Position numbers and translations under genes: made by a program. The notes under the pieces are model-generated. The model did not search any database. It was not told the DNA's origin and was given only the letters and a program-made list of their open reading frames with translations. DNA of 64,000 nucleotides from Oscillatoria sp. SIO1A7 (GTDB lineage: Bacteria > Cyanobacteriota > Cyanobacteriia > Cyanobacteriales > Laspinemataceae), in the NCBI GenBank assembly GCA_010672965.1, contig JAAHFN010000005.1, positions 98,171 through 162,170 on the forward strand. The letters run 5' to 3'. Positions 8,871-17,753 of the stretch are shown here, piece after piece; position 1 is the first letter of the stretch, and every line of letters begins with the position of its first letter.

Positions 8871-8975
8871 TAGTCATTTCAATTAAGTTTGATACAGTGC
8901 GCGAACCCTCCTTCTTGTAGGGGCGAATGGCATTCGCCCAGCCAGAAAGTCTCATTTTTATTTGAAATGACAATA
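8871..8975. mobile_element. MITE-like element, TAGTCATTTCAA ends
   Basis: About 105 bp from TAGTCATTTCAA to TTTGAAATGACA; contains the hairpin GTAGGGGCGAATGGCATTCG. A related copy is embedded at about 6000-6122. The remaining bases to 9117 contain AATTTTGA tandem repeats and no gene. Confidence 0.6.
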
Positions 8976-9117
8976 ATTGTCAAAGTAGCAGCGCGGCAGA
9001 AATAATCCACCAGCTCTCAAGTGGCCGGGAGCCCGGATCCAAAGGAATTTTGAATTTTGAATTTTGAGTTTTGAATTCCGCGCAGCGGCACTAAACTCTT
9101 GGGCGTATTGCTACAAA

Positions 9118-10365
9118 TTAATAATTCCGGCCTCGCCATTGCTTCGGCCTGCTGGTGGCAGAGAGAAAAATACGCCAGAAAGCGAAGGGATCGGCTAGGG
9201 GAGAAAGCCAGAACAGCCAGGAAAAAGAGGCGCTGTCTGCGGTGCGATCGTATGAGGGGGCGATCGCGAAATTCAAAGCAAACCGCACTGCTAGCAGAAA
9301 CAAATTCAGTCCCAAAGCCAGAGTAATACTAGGGTGTAGGGTGTAGGGTGTAGGGTGTGGGGGAAGAGATAAGCTACTTTCAGGAAAAATAGAGAACAAA
9401 ATACTAGCAGACAAAATACTAGCGGACAACAAGGGCAAACCCTGAACTGCTAGCAGGAGCCACAAATCGCCCCAAACCCGAGCGGTAGAGTAAGCATCTT
9501 TGAGGTCGAGACTTCTTCCCCATTCTCGCCAAGCCTCCCTGGCTCCCTCGTACATCCGCACCTTCAATAATTTCGCTCCATCCCAAAAAGCAACCTTAAA
9601 TCCTAGCTTTGCGGCATTGCGAGCTAGAGTAACGTCGTCGCAAAAAGACTGACGGGCGCTACTGTAACCATCCAGTTGTTCCAAAACCGAGCGACGACAG
9701 AGAAAGCATTGACCATTGGCCATAACCCGTTCTGCCCCGGTATTGGGTGCCCCCGCCGGACCAAACCGATAAACTAGAGTCATCAACAGGGCAGGCATGA
9801 GCAGCATTTCTCCCGGGGACTTCAGGATAAACTGTGGCGCTAGAGAAACCAAATCGCAATTCTCTGCTGTAGCTTCTGCGATTAAACTAGCCGCTAGGCC
9901 GGGATGAGGTTGGGTATCGGCATCAATTCCCAGTATCCATTCGCTTAGGTCGCAACTATATTTAAAGCCAGCATCCAAGGCCCAAGGACGACCGACCCAG
10001 CCCGGGGGCAAGGGGTCGTCGGCGATCGCTCGGAATCTTGGGTCTTTGCGGGCGGCGGCTTCCACCAAATCCAAGGTGCCGTCGGAAGAACGACTATCGA
10101 CCACAATAATTTCCAGAACTTCGCTCCCTTGCCGAGTCAGACCGGCGAGGCAAGGGCTAATTCGTTCTGCTTCATTTAAAGTTGGCAATACTACGCTCGC
10201 CAGGGCCAGTAGGTCTGCACCCAAAAAATCTGGAGCGGGCTTTTTAGGTTCTAGGGGCGGCTTTCTAAATGGTCCAAGAATAAGTCTGGAGAGGATAATT
10301 GCTGTTGCTGGTAGTTGAATCAGCAGCAGAGCAAAAGACAAAATGCTTATCGACAAATCTGGCAA
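9118..10365 (-). CDS. family 2 glycosyltransferase, CruG-like
   Basis: 415 residues. One N-terminal membrane segment (~5-27), a GT2 catalytic domain (VVLPTLNEAERI, IIVVDSRSSDGT, GWVGRPWALDAG, the metal-binding ILGIDADTQPHPG, and FCDDVTLA), then two to three C-terminal membrane segments. Paralogous to the glycosyltransferase beside cruF, so it may glycosylate the 2'-hydroxyl of myxol or a related carotenoid (inference). It retains the common G-W-V-G-R-P-W-A-L motif that the neighbour has lost, so this copy may be the better functional CruG candidate. Only a TTG start is available; a MITE-like element begins 33 bp upstream and may have removed an earlier start. Confidence 0.75.
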   Translation of the reverse strand: MPDLSISILSFALLLIQLPATAIILSRLILGPFRKPPLEPKKPAPDFLGADLLALASVVLPTLNEAERISPCLAGLTRQGSEVLEIIVVDSRSSDGTLDLVEAAARKDPRFRAIADDPLPPGWVGRPWALDAGFKYSCDLSEWILGIDADTQPHPGLAASLIAEATAENCDLVSLAPQFILKSPGEMLLMPALLMTLVYRFGPAGAPNTGAERVMANGQCFLCRRSVLEQLDGYSSARQSFCDDVTLARNAAKLGFKVAFWDGAKLLKVRMYEGAREAWREWGRSLDLKDAYSTARVWGDLWLLLAVQGLPLLSASILSASILFSIFPESSLSLPPHPTPYTLHPSITLALGLNLFLLAVRFALNFAIAPSYDRTADSASFSWLFWLSPLADPFAFWRIFLSATSRPKQWRGRNY

Positions 10366-10397
10366 AATTTTTTACTATTCACTATTCACTGGGAGCC

Positions 10398-10658
10398 AGA
10401 AACCCGGTTTTTTCAACAATACCAACGCCTATTTGCCCCAGGGGACGATCCCCCCAACCCCCCTTAAAAAGGGGGGCTAAGCTCTGAATCTCTCTTTAGC
10501 CCCCCTTTTTAAGGGGGGTTGGGGGGATCGGTTTTGGCCTCCGATCGGGCATTGGGTTACTCGCACGAGTTGGCGCAGCCAACTCGTGCGAGTCGCTCCC
10601 TACAAATAAGGTGTTGGGTGCATTTTGACGAAGGTATTGTTCAAAAAACCGGGTTTCT
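10398..10658. mobile_element. 261-bp MITE-like element with 26-bp TIRs
   Basis: Ends AGAAACCCGGTTTTTT... and the reverse complement differ at one of 26 positions. Inside are a long palindrome (CCCCCCTTAAAAAGGGGG type, 10448-10534) and an AACTCGTGCGAG / CTCGCACGAGTT hairpin. A second copy is at 39364-39604. It separates cruG from the second glycosyltransferase gene. The rest of the 308-bp gap contains only short direct repeats. Confidence 0.8.
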
Positions 10659-10673
10659 CAATTCAATTTCAAT

Positions 10674-11912
10674 TCAATTATATTTTCTTCCTCGCCACTG
10701 GGTAGGTTTGGCGATCGCAGACAAAAAAACCCGCCACCAAGCAAGGGGGTCGGCCAGGGGAGAGAGCCAGAATAGCCAGGGAGCTTTGGCCGAGGTGCGG
10801 TCAAAACTGGGAAGCATAGCCCAGAGCATCCCTACACGCACGGCCATCAACAGCAAATTCAAGCTTAGGGTCGCTATAACTGGGGTCGATGCCAAGCCGA
10901 GACGCACCCAGTTTAGCAGCAGCAAGCTCAAAATAAGTGGCAGTCCCTGAACTAATAGTAAGAAGAGGACATCTATCCACATCTGCACAGGGGTGGAGGC
11001 ATCCTTAAGAGAGATCGTGCGTTTGAGTTCTTGCCAAATCTCGATAGCACCCTCGTACATTCGCACCTTGAGAATCTTAGTCCCATCGAGGAAACCGACT
11101 TTAAATCCTTTCTGGGCGGCATAGCGGGCCAATTTAACGTCATCGCAAAAGGCGCGGCGAGCGATCGCATAGCCCCCCAATTCATCGAGTACCGAGCGGC
11201 GGATTAAAAAGCATTGCCCGTTTGCCATTACCCTTTGCGGCTTGGTTACCTGAGTGCCTACAGGGAAGGACCGATAGGCAAAGGAAATTAACATTGCGGG
11301 ATGCAGCCAGGATTCCCCAGGATATTTGAGGATAAATTGCGGTGCTAGGGATAGCACATCGTATTTTTCGGCGATCGCGGTTTCGACCAAACTAGCAGCT
11401 AAACCGGGATGGGGGTAGGTATCCGCATCGAGTCTGAGAATCCATTCGCTCAAGGGGGAGCTTTGCAAAAAAGCCTCATGCAGCGCCCCCGTGGGACCAA
11501 CCCAGTTTTGAGGTTGGGGATCGTAGAGAAGCAATCGCAAGCGGGGATCTTGTGGCATAGCAGCTTTGACAACCTCTTGCGTCCCATCTTGGGAAAGGCT
11601 ATCTATGACAATTATCTCCTGCACTTCATAGCTACTTCCGGTCAATCCAGCCAGACAAGGACCCAGACGACGTTCTTCATTTAAAGTGGGCACGATCGCA
11701 CTGACCGTTCCCAGCAAAGATGGAGTCGGCTCCGAAGGCATCAGGGGAGGATAGCGAAATGCACCTTTGCTCAGTCGCGAGAGCAGAATAACGATCGCTG
11801 GCAACTGAACGGCAAATAGCCAGAAGCACAGGGAATTTAAGAATAAGGGATTGGGGGTTGGAACTTTTGCCGGGAGCCCAATCCCAATACCAAAATCGAG
11901 GATAATTGTCAA
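10674..11912 (-). CDS. cruG: family 2 glycosyltransferase next to cruF (CruG-type, 2'-O-glycosyltransferase)
   Basis: 412 residues, membrane-anchored GT2: N-terminal hydrophobic segment ~25-48, AIVPTLNEERRLGP, EIIVIDSLSQDGT, RLDADTYPHPG (DxD), GQCFLIRRSVLDELGGY, FCDDVKLA, and C-terminal hydrophobic helices. In Synechococcus sp. PCC 7002, cruG beside cruF encodes the glycosyltransferase that adds the sugar to myxol; assignment here rests on that neighbourhood. Odd point: the loop that usually reads GWVGxPWAL is NWVGPTGAL, so activity is not certain. The available start is TTG, 41 bp after cruF. The alternative is that the paralogue at 9118-10365 is the true CruG. Confidence 0.7.
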   Translation of the reverse strand: MTIILDFGIGIGLPAKVPTPNPLFLNSLCFWLFAVQLPAIVILLSRLSKGAFRYPPLMPSEPTPSLLGTVSAIVPTLNEERRLGPCLAGLTGSSYEVQEIIVIDSLSQDGTQEVVKAAMPQDPRLRLLLYDPQPQNWVGPTGALHEAFLQSSPLSEWILRLDADTYPHPGLAASLVETAIAEKYDVLSLAPQFILKYPGESWLHPAMLISFAYRSFPVGTQVTKPQRVMANGQCFLIRRSVLDELGGYAIARRAFCDDVKLARYAAQKGFKVGFLDGTKILKVRMYEGAIEIWQELKRTISLKDASTPVQMWIDVLFLLLVQGLPLILSLLLLNWVRLGLASTPVIATLSLNLLLMAVRVGMLWAMLPSFDRTSAKAPWLFWLSPLADPLAWWRVFLSAIAKPTQWRGRKYN

Positions 11913-11953
11913 TTAGATAGCTAGTGAAATTTACTTGGCTCTACAATAGACCG

Positions 11954-12889
11954 CTATTTGGCTGGGACTTTTACTGGTGCGATCGTTAGAGCTTCGGGCG
12001 AATTATCGCTGTCTGGGTTTAACCGATCTTCATTTGGGGGGAGTACGGCCATCCACCAGAGAATCGCTGCCGGAGCCATCCCGACTGCGATGCCCAATAA
12101 TACCGGAATCCAGAGACCGGCAGCCAAGCTCATTGTTGCCGAGAAAACAAAGTTACTTATATAGATGGCTAGGGGTACGCTAAGTCGGGCGCGATCCAAT
12201 CTTATCGGTTCTTTCGGCCAAAGCAAAGCAGCGATGGTCATAAATATGATGCCGGTGGCCATCCAGCCTGCAAAGTTTTGGTAGGGCATTCCGAAAAAAG
12301 CACCGGGTTGCAGCCAATGCCAGAAGGGAATGGCGGTCTGGCTCATGGCAGGGTCGAGGACAAAATCCCAGGATGTCAAGAGCAGGGCACCCAGGACGAT
12401 CGCGCCTATGTGACGGATAGGGGCGAAAAGGCTTTGTCCTGGCTTGGCGATCGCATCCAAACCAGCACGAGCGATCGTATAGGATACAAAACCCAGGTAA
12501 AACCAAGATAGAGGAATGGTAAACGGAACCAGATCCGCAATTTTATAACCCAAGCCATTCAGGTACTCGTAGCGACCAAAGGGAAAGCCTGTACTGGTTC
12601 CCAACAGTTCGCCGCCCAAAGATACGAAAATGGCAGGGAGTATAAAGCTCAGCCAGGACCTAATTCCCAACATCCGACAGGCATAAATCGCTACTGCGAT
12701 CGCGCCCAATAGGATATAGACAACCCCTCCATTAGCCATGCTCAACTCAAAGGCTTTCTGTCCCAGGGGCGATAAGCTAAGAATAAAATCTAGATTAGGT
12801 ACGACTAGCAGAAGTCCTGCCAGCCCAAAGGCCATCGATCCGATGTGGCCGACCAGACAAATGCGCTCCCAGGTTACGAGTTTATTCAT
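11954..12889 (-). CDS. cruF: carotenoid 1',2'-hydratase CruF
   Basis: Integral membrane protein of 311 residues with about seven hydrophobic helices. It carries the conserved polar segments of the CruF/COG2324 family: GELLGTSTGFPFGRYEY, FTIPLSWFYLGF, TSWDFVLDPAMS and GAFFGMPYQNFAGW, with acidic and aromatic residues inside the helices. CruF adds water to the psi end of monocyclic carotenoids, the step before glycosylation in myxoxanthophyll synthesis. Start placed at MNKLVTWERICL; 13 extra residues would come from an upstream frame of low quality. Followed on the same strand by two glycosyltransferase genes, forming a likely myxoxanthophyll operon. Confidence 0.88.
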   Translation of the reverse strand: MNKLVTWERICLVGHIGSMAFGLAGLLLVVPNLDFILSLSPLGQKAFELSMANGGVVYILLGAIAVAIYACRMLGIRSWLSFILPAIFVSLGGELLGTSTGFPFGRYEYLNGLGYKIADLVPFTIPLSWFYLGFVSYTIARAGLDAIAKPGQSLFAPIRHIGAIVLGALLLTSWDFVLDPAMSQTAIPFWHWLQPGAFFGMPYQNFAGWMATGIIFMTIAALLWPKEPIRLDRARLSVPLAIYISNFVFSATMSLAAGLWIPVLLGIAVGMAPAAILWWMAVLPPNEDRLNPDSDNSPEALTIAPVKVPAK

Positions 12890-12981
12890 GGAAATGCAAA
12901 CCAGTGTAAAATAATAGCTTCGCTGCACTTAATATTACTTTACATTTAAAAACTAGATCGCGATCGCGGGCATTGGTCCTG

Positions 12982-13111
12982 TATAGCAGTAAGCGGTCAG
13001 CTTACCCTACGGGAAGGGCTTCGCTAGGGCAGCAGTCAGCTTGAGCGTCAAAGCCTTGCCAATTCAAGTTATTGGCACTTTGTAACTGTCCTAACCTTAC
13101 TGCGTAATATA
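12982..13111. repeat. TATAGCAGTAAGC-family element
   Basis: About 130 bp, starting TATAGCAGTAAGCGGTCAGC and ending CCTTACTGCGTAATATA; contains the family core (ACTGTCCTAACCTTA). No gene. Confidence 0.7.
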
Positions 13112-13147
13112 ATTTTGTAGTTTTGGCATTTGTTGGGGGGAATCGCA

Positions 13148-14716
13148 ATGGATAAGACCCACCTGCGCTTTCAGACTTACTCTCTCTCACAAGCCTGTAG
13201 AGGTCCAGACGGGAGGATTGACAGAACTCTAGTCCAGTGGCTGTTCAATTTACGTCGCAAACAGTTCGATACCGCCAATCGTTTTGATGTCGAAAACGAA
13301 CTTGATAATAATGGCGATAAAGCTTTGCGGGCTTGGGAAGATTTTAGAGCAGAGATGACGCAGAGGGTCCTTATATTTGCGGAGCGGCTAGCTGTAGCTA
13401 AGGCAAACCCAGAAAACGATCGCCTCTTATCGGACTATCAAGAAATTGCCGCGATCGCTCCCTACGCCTACCCGGAGCAGCTCCCAGATGAAGTGCTGCT
13501 TTTTTTAGGTCGCGATATCGATCTATCCCTGCCCCGACCTCCAGATATCAATGAGGGCATGGCTCGGCGCATGAGCGCGATCGCTGCTCTATATGGGCGT
13601 TCCGATTCCGACGGCGAATCTGCTGCTATCTCAAAAAAATCTAACGGCCAACAGCTAAATAGCGATAGTTCTCCAGCAGAGATTGCTGGGGCCTCTCTGC
13701 CCGCAGAGGTCATACCAAATCCTACTTCGGGGAGGCAAAGCGATCGCCCCCTAAAGCCTATAGGCACTAGCCCTGCTTCCCAGGAGCTAGAGGCGGCTCA
13801 TCAAAAAAAATCCGCCAAGGCCAGCTCGAAGAGAAAACTCGCTCCAGACCGGGGATTAGAAGTCTCGACGCCGGAGTCTGGGGCAAGGGATTTAGTAGGC
13901 AAGCCAACAAAAGCCAATCCAGTAGCGAGAGATTCCCAGCCCAGCAGAAGAGAGCAACAACCAGAAAAACTGGATATTTCTGCCAAATCTTCCGATAATT
14001 CCCAAAAAAAGAAGAATTCCTCTGCGCGCCTGGGGAATGCGGAATCGTGCTTGGCTCCGATTGCTCGCGATCGCCAGAATGCAGAATCGTCTTTGGCTCC
14101 GATTGCTCGGAGCGAACTAGAGCAGTTGCGGTCATTGGTGTCTCGGGAAGAAAGACCGCTCAAGGGATTTTCTTTAATAAAACGTCCGGAGTCTATTCCG
14201 GAGCAGGGAGAGAGCGATCGCGCTGAGAATCCTCTGGCCTATCGGGTCTTTAGTGGCGCGACTTCTCTGGAAGAGCCCACAGAAGAATATGGAGATCCTC
14301 GGCAGAACCTGGCTCGATTGGCAAAGATAGTTTCCTCTCTCAAGAGGAGCCCTGCCAGTCTCAGTCCAGCGAAAACCAACGAATTTGGCGACGAATTGGA
14401 CCCCCGAGAAGACTACCCGACCCAATATCTGACAAAAAAACAGATTTTAGAGCAGGAGGGGGAGCTATTCAATCGGCAGCTAGACGATCCTCGCTCGGCA
14501 AAGAAAGCGGAGGTCCGATTGATGTGGCAGCAGTTTTATGCCGATCGCGAATGGGTCAACTTACCTCCGACACAGCAGAACCAACCCGATTGGGCCAAGA
14601 TCCAGCGGCTCTGGAGCGATCCAGGTTTGCGAGAGGGATTGCTACGGGCGATCGCCACTCACCCGCAATGGGGATTGCAAGTTACTGCCTCTGGGGTAGA
14701 AGAACTGGAATTTTGA
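13148..14716 (+). CDS. conserved cyanobacterial protein with long disordered middle
   Basis: 522 residues, function unknown. Residues ~1-150 are ordered and helical-looking (RTLVQWLFNLRRKQFD, LRAWEDFRAEMTQRVL, PEQLPDEVLLFLGRDIDL); ~150-400 are low-complexity, rich in S, K, E and P and probably disordered; the last ~85 residues (RSAKKAEVRLMWQQFYADRE, QPDWAKIQRLWSDPG) look folded again. The middle contains a recent direct duplication at 14036-14108 (NAESxLAPIAR twice). Start at MDKTHLRFQ, preceded by a GGGGGGAA purine run; six codons further upstream are open. No signal peptide or membrane segment. It stands alone between repeats. Confidence 0.75.
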   Translation: MDKTHLRFQTYSLSQACRGPDGRIDRTLVQWLFNLRRKQFDTANRFDVENELDNNGDKALRAWEDFRAEMTQRVLIFAERLAVAKANPENDRLLSDYQEIAAIAPYAYPEQLPDEVLLFLGRDIDLSLPRPPDINEGMARRMSAIAALYGRSDSDGESAAISKKSNGQQLNSDSSPAEIAGASLPAEVIPNPTSGRQSDRPLKPIGTSPASQELEAAHQKKSAKASSKRKLAPDRGLEVSTPESGARDLVGKPTKANPVARDSQPSRREQQPEKLDISAKSSDNSQKKKNSSARLGNAESCLAPIARDRQNAESSLAPIARSELEQLRSLVSREERPLKGFSLIKRPESIPEQGESDRAENPLAYRVFSGATSLEEPTEEYGDPRQNLARLAKIVSSLKRSPASLSPAKTNEFGDELDPREDYPTQYLTKKQILEQEGELFNRQLDDPRSAKKAEVRLMWQQFYADREWVNLPPTQQNQPDWAKIQRLWSDPGLREGLLRAIATHPQWGLQVTASGVEELEF

Positions 14717-15398
14717 GCAGCAGAAGTTAAGGAGCGATCGGCAAACAATAAATAAACGCCGGCTCTCTTGGAACTCTGCTTAATATGGGACCGATTTAAA
14801 AACGAAAAAACAAGGGTTTCGGGGTTCTTGGCTCGGTTATTTTGTATTATTTGTTACTTTTAAACCCTAAATCCAGGAGAGCCCAAACATCTATTTTAAC
14901 TCAGCTATATTTCAGGCAATTCCCAATTGCCCCTTGTTTAGATAGGTTGCGCAAGTCAACAATATGCTTAGATAGATGCTAATACTCGGTGCTACTGAAA
15001 GATGGCTCTTGTATTTTGGCCCATTTCTTATTTTCTAGTTGGCAATCCGCTGCAATACAGCTAAATAGCAAAAAGAAATATCTAGGCCAACCTATATTGG
15101 TTTTGATGCTCCCACGAACTCCAGGAAACTGGCTTTCAACCGACTGGAGTCGTTTAGATTTTTACTTGATCCCCATACAGCTTTAGCCAAAATCAGCATA
15201 TTTGCCTCTATGGCAGTCTGACTTTTTCGTGGCTGGATTGTATCGATTTTTAACGAAATTATAAAGACAAGATTAAATTTGAAACTTGTTGGGGATCGCT
15301 ACAATCCTGGCGGAATCTTGGTTTGGTGGCTCTATCGCCCTCCTTACGGGGATCGCATAATAATTGGGAAACAAAAACTTTTTTTCGACCGGAAATCC
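14717..15398. other. 682-bp intergenic region, repeat relics
   Basis: About 14760-14885 is bounded by GGCTCTCTTGG and CCAGGAGAGCC, suggesting a small inverted-repeat element; a weakly similar segment (GGGGCTC...GTAACA...CAGAGCC) occurs at 43.37-43.43 kb. The rest, to the start of the Cys-rich gene, is AT-rich with no convincing ORF or RNA gene; a 65-codon frame at 14989-15186 lacks protein-like composition. Confidence 0.5.
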
Positions 15399-15710
15399 AT
15401 GAGCGCATCATCTTGCCTAGCATCAGCCTGTCGGTATTGTCGGCATTTCACCCCAGAGGGACGACGCGGTGGTAATTGCCAGCAATTGGGCGTGCCAGTG
15501 AGGGGAAACTGGAAAGCTTGTGCTTTAGCTATGCCACCTTTTGCTCCCTCCTGGGAAAATTCTGAAGCTATTCCAACTTGGCAGGGCAAAACCCTGATGG
15601 TTAAAGAGACCATTTCCTTGGAGCGGTTTAACGTTCCAGTTATTAAAGTTGCTAAAGCCGAGAATGCTGCCAGCGATGAGGGGCTCAAGACTCGATCTAT
15701 GTTGGTATAG
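15399..15710 (+). CDS. conserved Cys-rich small protein
   Basis: 103 residues, function unknown. The N-terminal ~45 residues hold a tight Cys cluster: SSCLASACRYCRHFTPEG, RRGGNCQQLGVPV, then NWKACALAMPPFAPSWE. The four spaced cysteines (C-x2-C...C...C) could bind a metal or Fe-S centre. The block reads like a protein family found across cyanobacteria, although I cannot name it. Start set at the Met just before the cluster; an upstream in-frame start at 15279 would add 40 residues without similar composition. The C-terminal half (ETISLERFNVPVIKVAKAEN) is variable-looking. Confidence 0.65.
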   Translation: MSASSCLASACRYCRHFTPEGRRGGNCQQLGVPVRGNWKACALAMPPFAPSWENSEAIPTWQGKTLMVKETISLERFNVPVIKVAKAENAASDEGLKTRSMLV

Positions 15711-15894
15711 GTAACCAGCAACAGTCAAGCAGGCCCTGGGCTATTGACTCTTTCACTTTAAAAATATTGGCAAAATTCCAGCAAGTCTATCTATCGATTG
15801 ACTTGATTAATAAAACTAAATTTTTCTGCTGTTGAGTATAAAGACTCTTGGAAAATCGCATTCGGCCCCCTTGGTTCGGTGCGATTTTCTGTTT

Positions 15895-16022
15895 GAGCGG
15901 GTTGGGGGCAGGCAGGGGGACTTGGGCACAAGGGGACTTGGGGACTTGGGGACTTGGGGACCTTACGCCCCGGAGGGCGGGCTACGCCTACGGCAAGCTC
16001 AGGACATGCTTGGGGACTTGGG
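15895..16022. repeat. STRR (GGGGACTT octamer) plus long direct repeat unit
   Basis: Five to six copies of GGGGACTT at about 15917-15962, followed by a ~60-bp unit (about 15961-16022) containing CGCCCCGGAGGGCGGGCTAC that is repeated almost exactly at about 16329-16392. No gene from 15711 to 16601. Confidence 0.8.
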
Positions 16023-16023
16023 C

Positions 16024-16109
16024 AGGACTTACGCACAGACTCTACGCATAGGGCCAACCACGGGGGGATTGCCCCTACAAATACCAAATATGGACGTTTT
16101 GCGTAAGTC
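16024..16109. repeat. AGGACTTACGCA element (86 bp)
   Basis: Ends AGGACTTACGCA and TTTGCGTAAGTC are near-perfect inverted repeats; internal GGGGGGATTGCCCCTACAAA is shared with copies at 35864-35951 and 52254-52342. Confidence 0.75.
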
Positions 16110-16159
16110 GTAAAGGGGACTTGGGGGCAGAGAGACCTAGCTTAAAAGGGACCAAATAA

Positions 16160-16600
16160 GTTAGGGATATCGGGAAGGATTTGGGAGGATTTGGGAGGAT
16201 TTGGGAGGATTTAAAAGTATTTGAAGCATTCGGAAGCTTTGCCTCTCGCCCAAAATCCCCCTCCTAAAAAGAGACTTGGAGACCGCGAGACCGGGACTTG
16301 GGGGACTTGGGGACTTGGGAAATTGGGGACCCTACGCCCCGGAGGGCGGGCTACGCCTACGGCAAGCTCAGGACATGCTTGGGGACTTGGGGGCAAGGAT
16401 GGGGGAAAAGATGTAGAAGGATTTGGAAGCATTTGGGAGAATTTGGAAGCATTTGGAAGTATTCGGAGGTATTCGGAGGTATTCGGAAGCTTTACCTCTT
16501 GCCAAATTACCCAATCTCTCGGTCCTCTTGTCTCCCAATGCCCAATGTCCAATGCGAACATGCCCAATGCGAACATGCCCCATGCCCCATGCCCCAATAA
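16160..16600. repeat. mixed STRR tract
   Basis: Successive arrays of GGATTTGGGA (about 16173-16212), GGGGACTTG (about 16295-16325), the second copy of the ~60-bp direct repeat, GGAAGCATTTGGAAGTATTC-type units (about 16430-16490) and CCCAATGCGAACATG units (about 16537-16600), ending at the stop of menB. Open frames within it are repeat-derived. Confidence 0.8.
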
Positions 16601-16601
16601 A

Positions 16602-17435
16602 TCAAGGACGCCAGGGGAAATCCCTAAAATTAGGGGGACGTTTTTCGAGAAAAGCTTCTTTGCCTTCTGCGCCTTCCTCTGTCATGTAGTAGAGCAATGT
16701 GGCATTACCGGCTAGCTCTTGCAAACCTGCCTGACCGTCGCAGTCAGCATTGAAGGCGGCTTTTAAACAGCGAATGGCAATAGGACTTTTTTCCAAGATT
16801 TCGTTCGCCCACTTAATACCTTCTGCTTCTAACTGTTCTACTGGAACGACGCAGTTGACCAAACCCATATCTAGGGCTTCGGCAGCTCCATACTGGCGAC
16901 AGAGAAACCATATTTCCCGCGCTTTCTTTTGGCCGACTATTCGCGCTAAATAGCTAGCACCAAATCCACCGTCAAAGCTGCCTACCTTAGGTCCGGTTTG
17001 ACCGAAAATGGCATTGTCTGCAGCGATCGTTAGGTCGCAAATAATATGTAGGACATGGCCTCCGCCTATGGCATACCCGGCAACCAAGGCAATAACTACC
17101 TTGGGCATGGAGCGAATCAGGCGTTGCAGATCCAGAACGTTGAGACGAGGGACGCCGGTTTCATCTGCATAACCCGCTTTGGTGCGAACGCTCTGATCCC
17201 CACCGGCGCAAAAGGCATATTTGCCGTCTGTATGGGGGCCTGCACCGGAAAAGAGGACGACCCCAATTTTAGGATCTTCCCGGGCGTCGCAAAAAGCGTC
17301 ATAAAGCTCGAAAACAGTTTTGGGACGGAAAGCATTGCGCTTGTGAGGGCGATTGATGACTATCTTGGCGATGCCGTTACCTTTGTAGTAGAGGATATCT
17401 TCATAAGTTTTGGCGGTTTCCCATTGAATTGTCAT
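16602..17435 (-). CDS. menB: 1,4-dihydroxy-2-naphthoyl-CoA synthase MenB
   Basis: Crotonase-fold enzyme of phylloquinone (photosystem I quinone) synthesis; closes the naphthoate ring from o-succinylbenzoyl-CoA. 277 residues, the usual cyanobacterial length. Diagnostic stretches: [18 protein letters not shown], the oxyanion-hole region [46 protein letters not shown] and the terminal [14 protein letters not shown]. Start set at [14 protein letters not shown]; 14 additional codons upstream look unrelated. Single gene, flanked downstream by STRR tracts and upstream by a TATAGCAGTAAGC element. Confidence 0.95.
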   Translation of the reverse strand: MTIQWETAKTYEDILYYKGNGIAKIVINRPHKRNAFRPKTVFELYDAFCDAREDPKIGVVLFSGAGPHTDGKYAFCAGGDQSVRTKAGYADETGVPRLNVLDLQRLIRSMPKVVIALVAGYAIGGGHVLHIICDLTIAADNAIFGQTGPKVGSFDGGFGASYLARIVGQKKAREIWFLCRQYGAAEALDMGLVNCVVPVEQLEAEGIKWANEILEKSPIAIRCLKAAFNADCDGQAGLQELAGNATLLYYMTEEGAEGKEAFLEKRPPNFRDFPWRP

Positions 17436-17493
17436 AGATCGTATCTTCCGATCGCGCTGGCAAATATTTAATAGCATTTTGAGTGCCTATATA

Positions 17494-17582
17494 TATAGCA
17501 GTAAGCTTTCAGCTTTCAGCAGTCAGCTTTCAGTAAAAGGCGCGTTTTGTAAATGTCAAACACCTTAATCCGTAGTGCTATA
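17494..17582. repeat. TATAGCAGTAAGC-family element (short copy)
   Basis: About 89 bp from TATAGCAGTAAGCTTTCAGC to GTAGTGCTATA, containing AGCTTTC heptamers. The rest of the 318-bp gap to 17753 shows no gene. Confidence 0.7.
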
Positions 17583-17753
17583 CCAGACTGTGTATGGGTT
17601 GCTTAGGCGGGAATATGGCGATCGCAGACAGAACGCTAATGCATTCCCGGCACTCGATCGCAATCATCAGACCAGCCTATAATTTATTAGTAATCGGCAA
17701 TATTAGCTTTACGCTATTTTTTTTGAAAATATTCAACTGACAATACTTAAATA

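Noticed and set aside
14989-15186. 65-codon plus-strand frame in the gap after the disordered protein
   Set aside because: No ribosome-binding site, no recognisable domain and composition like translated noncoding DNA.
15900-16600. CRISPR-like array
   Set aside because: Repeat units are 7-10 bp tandem copies with no spacers of constant length and no cas genes nearby.
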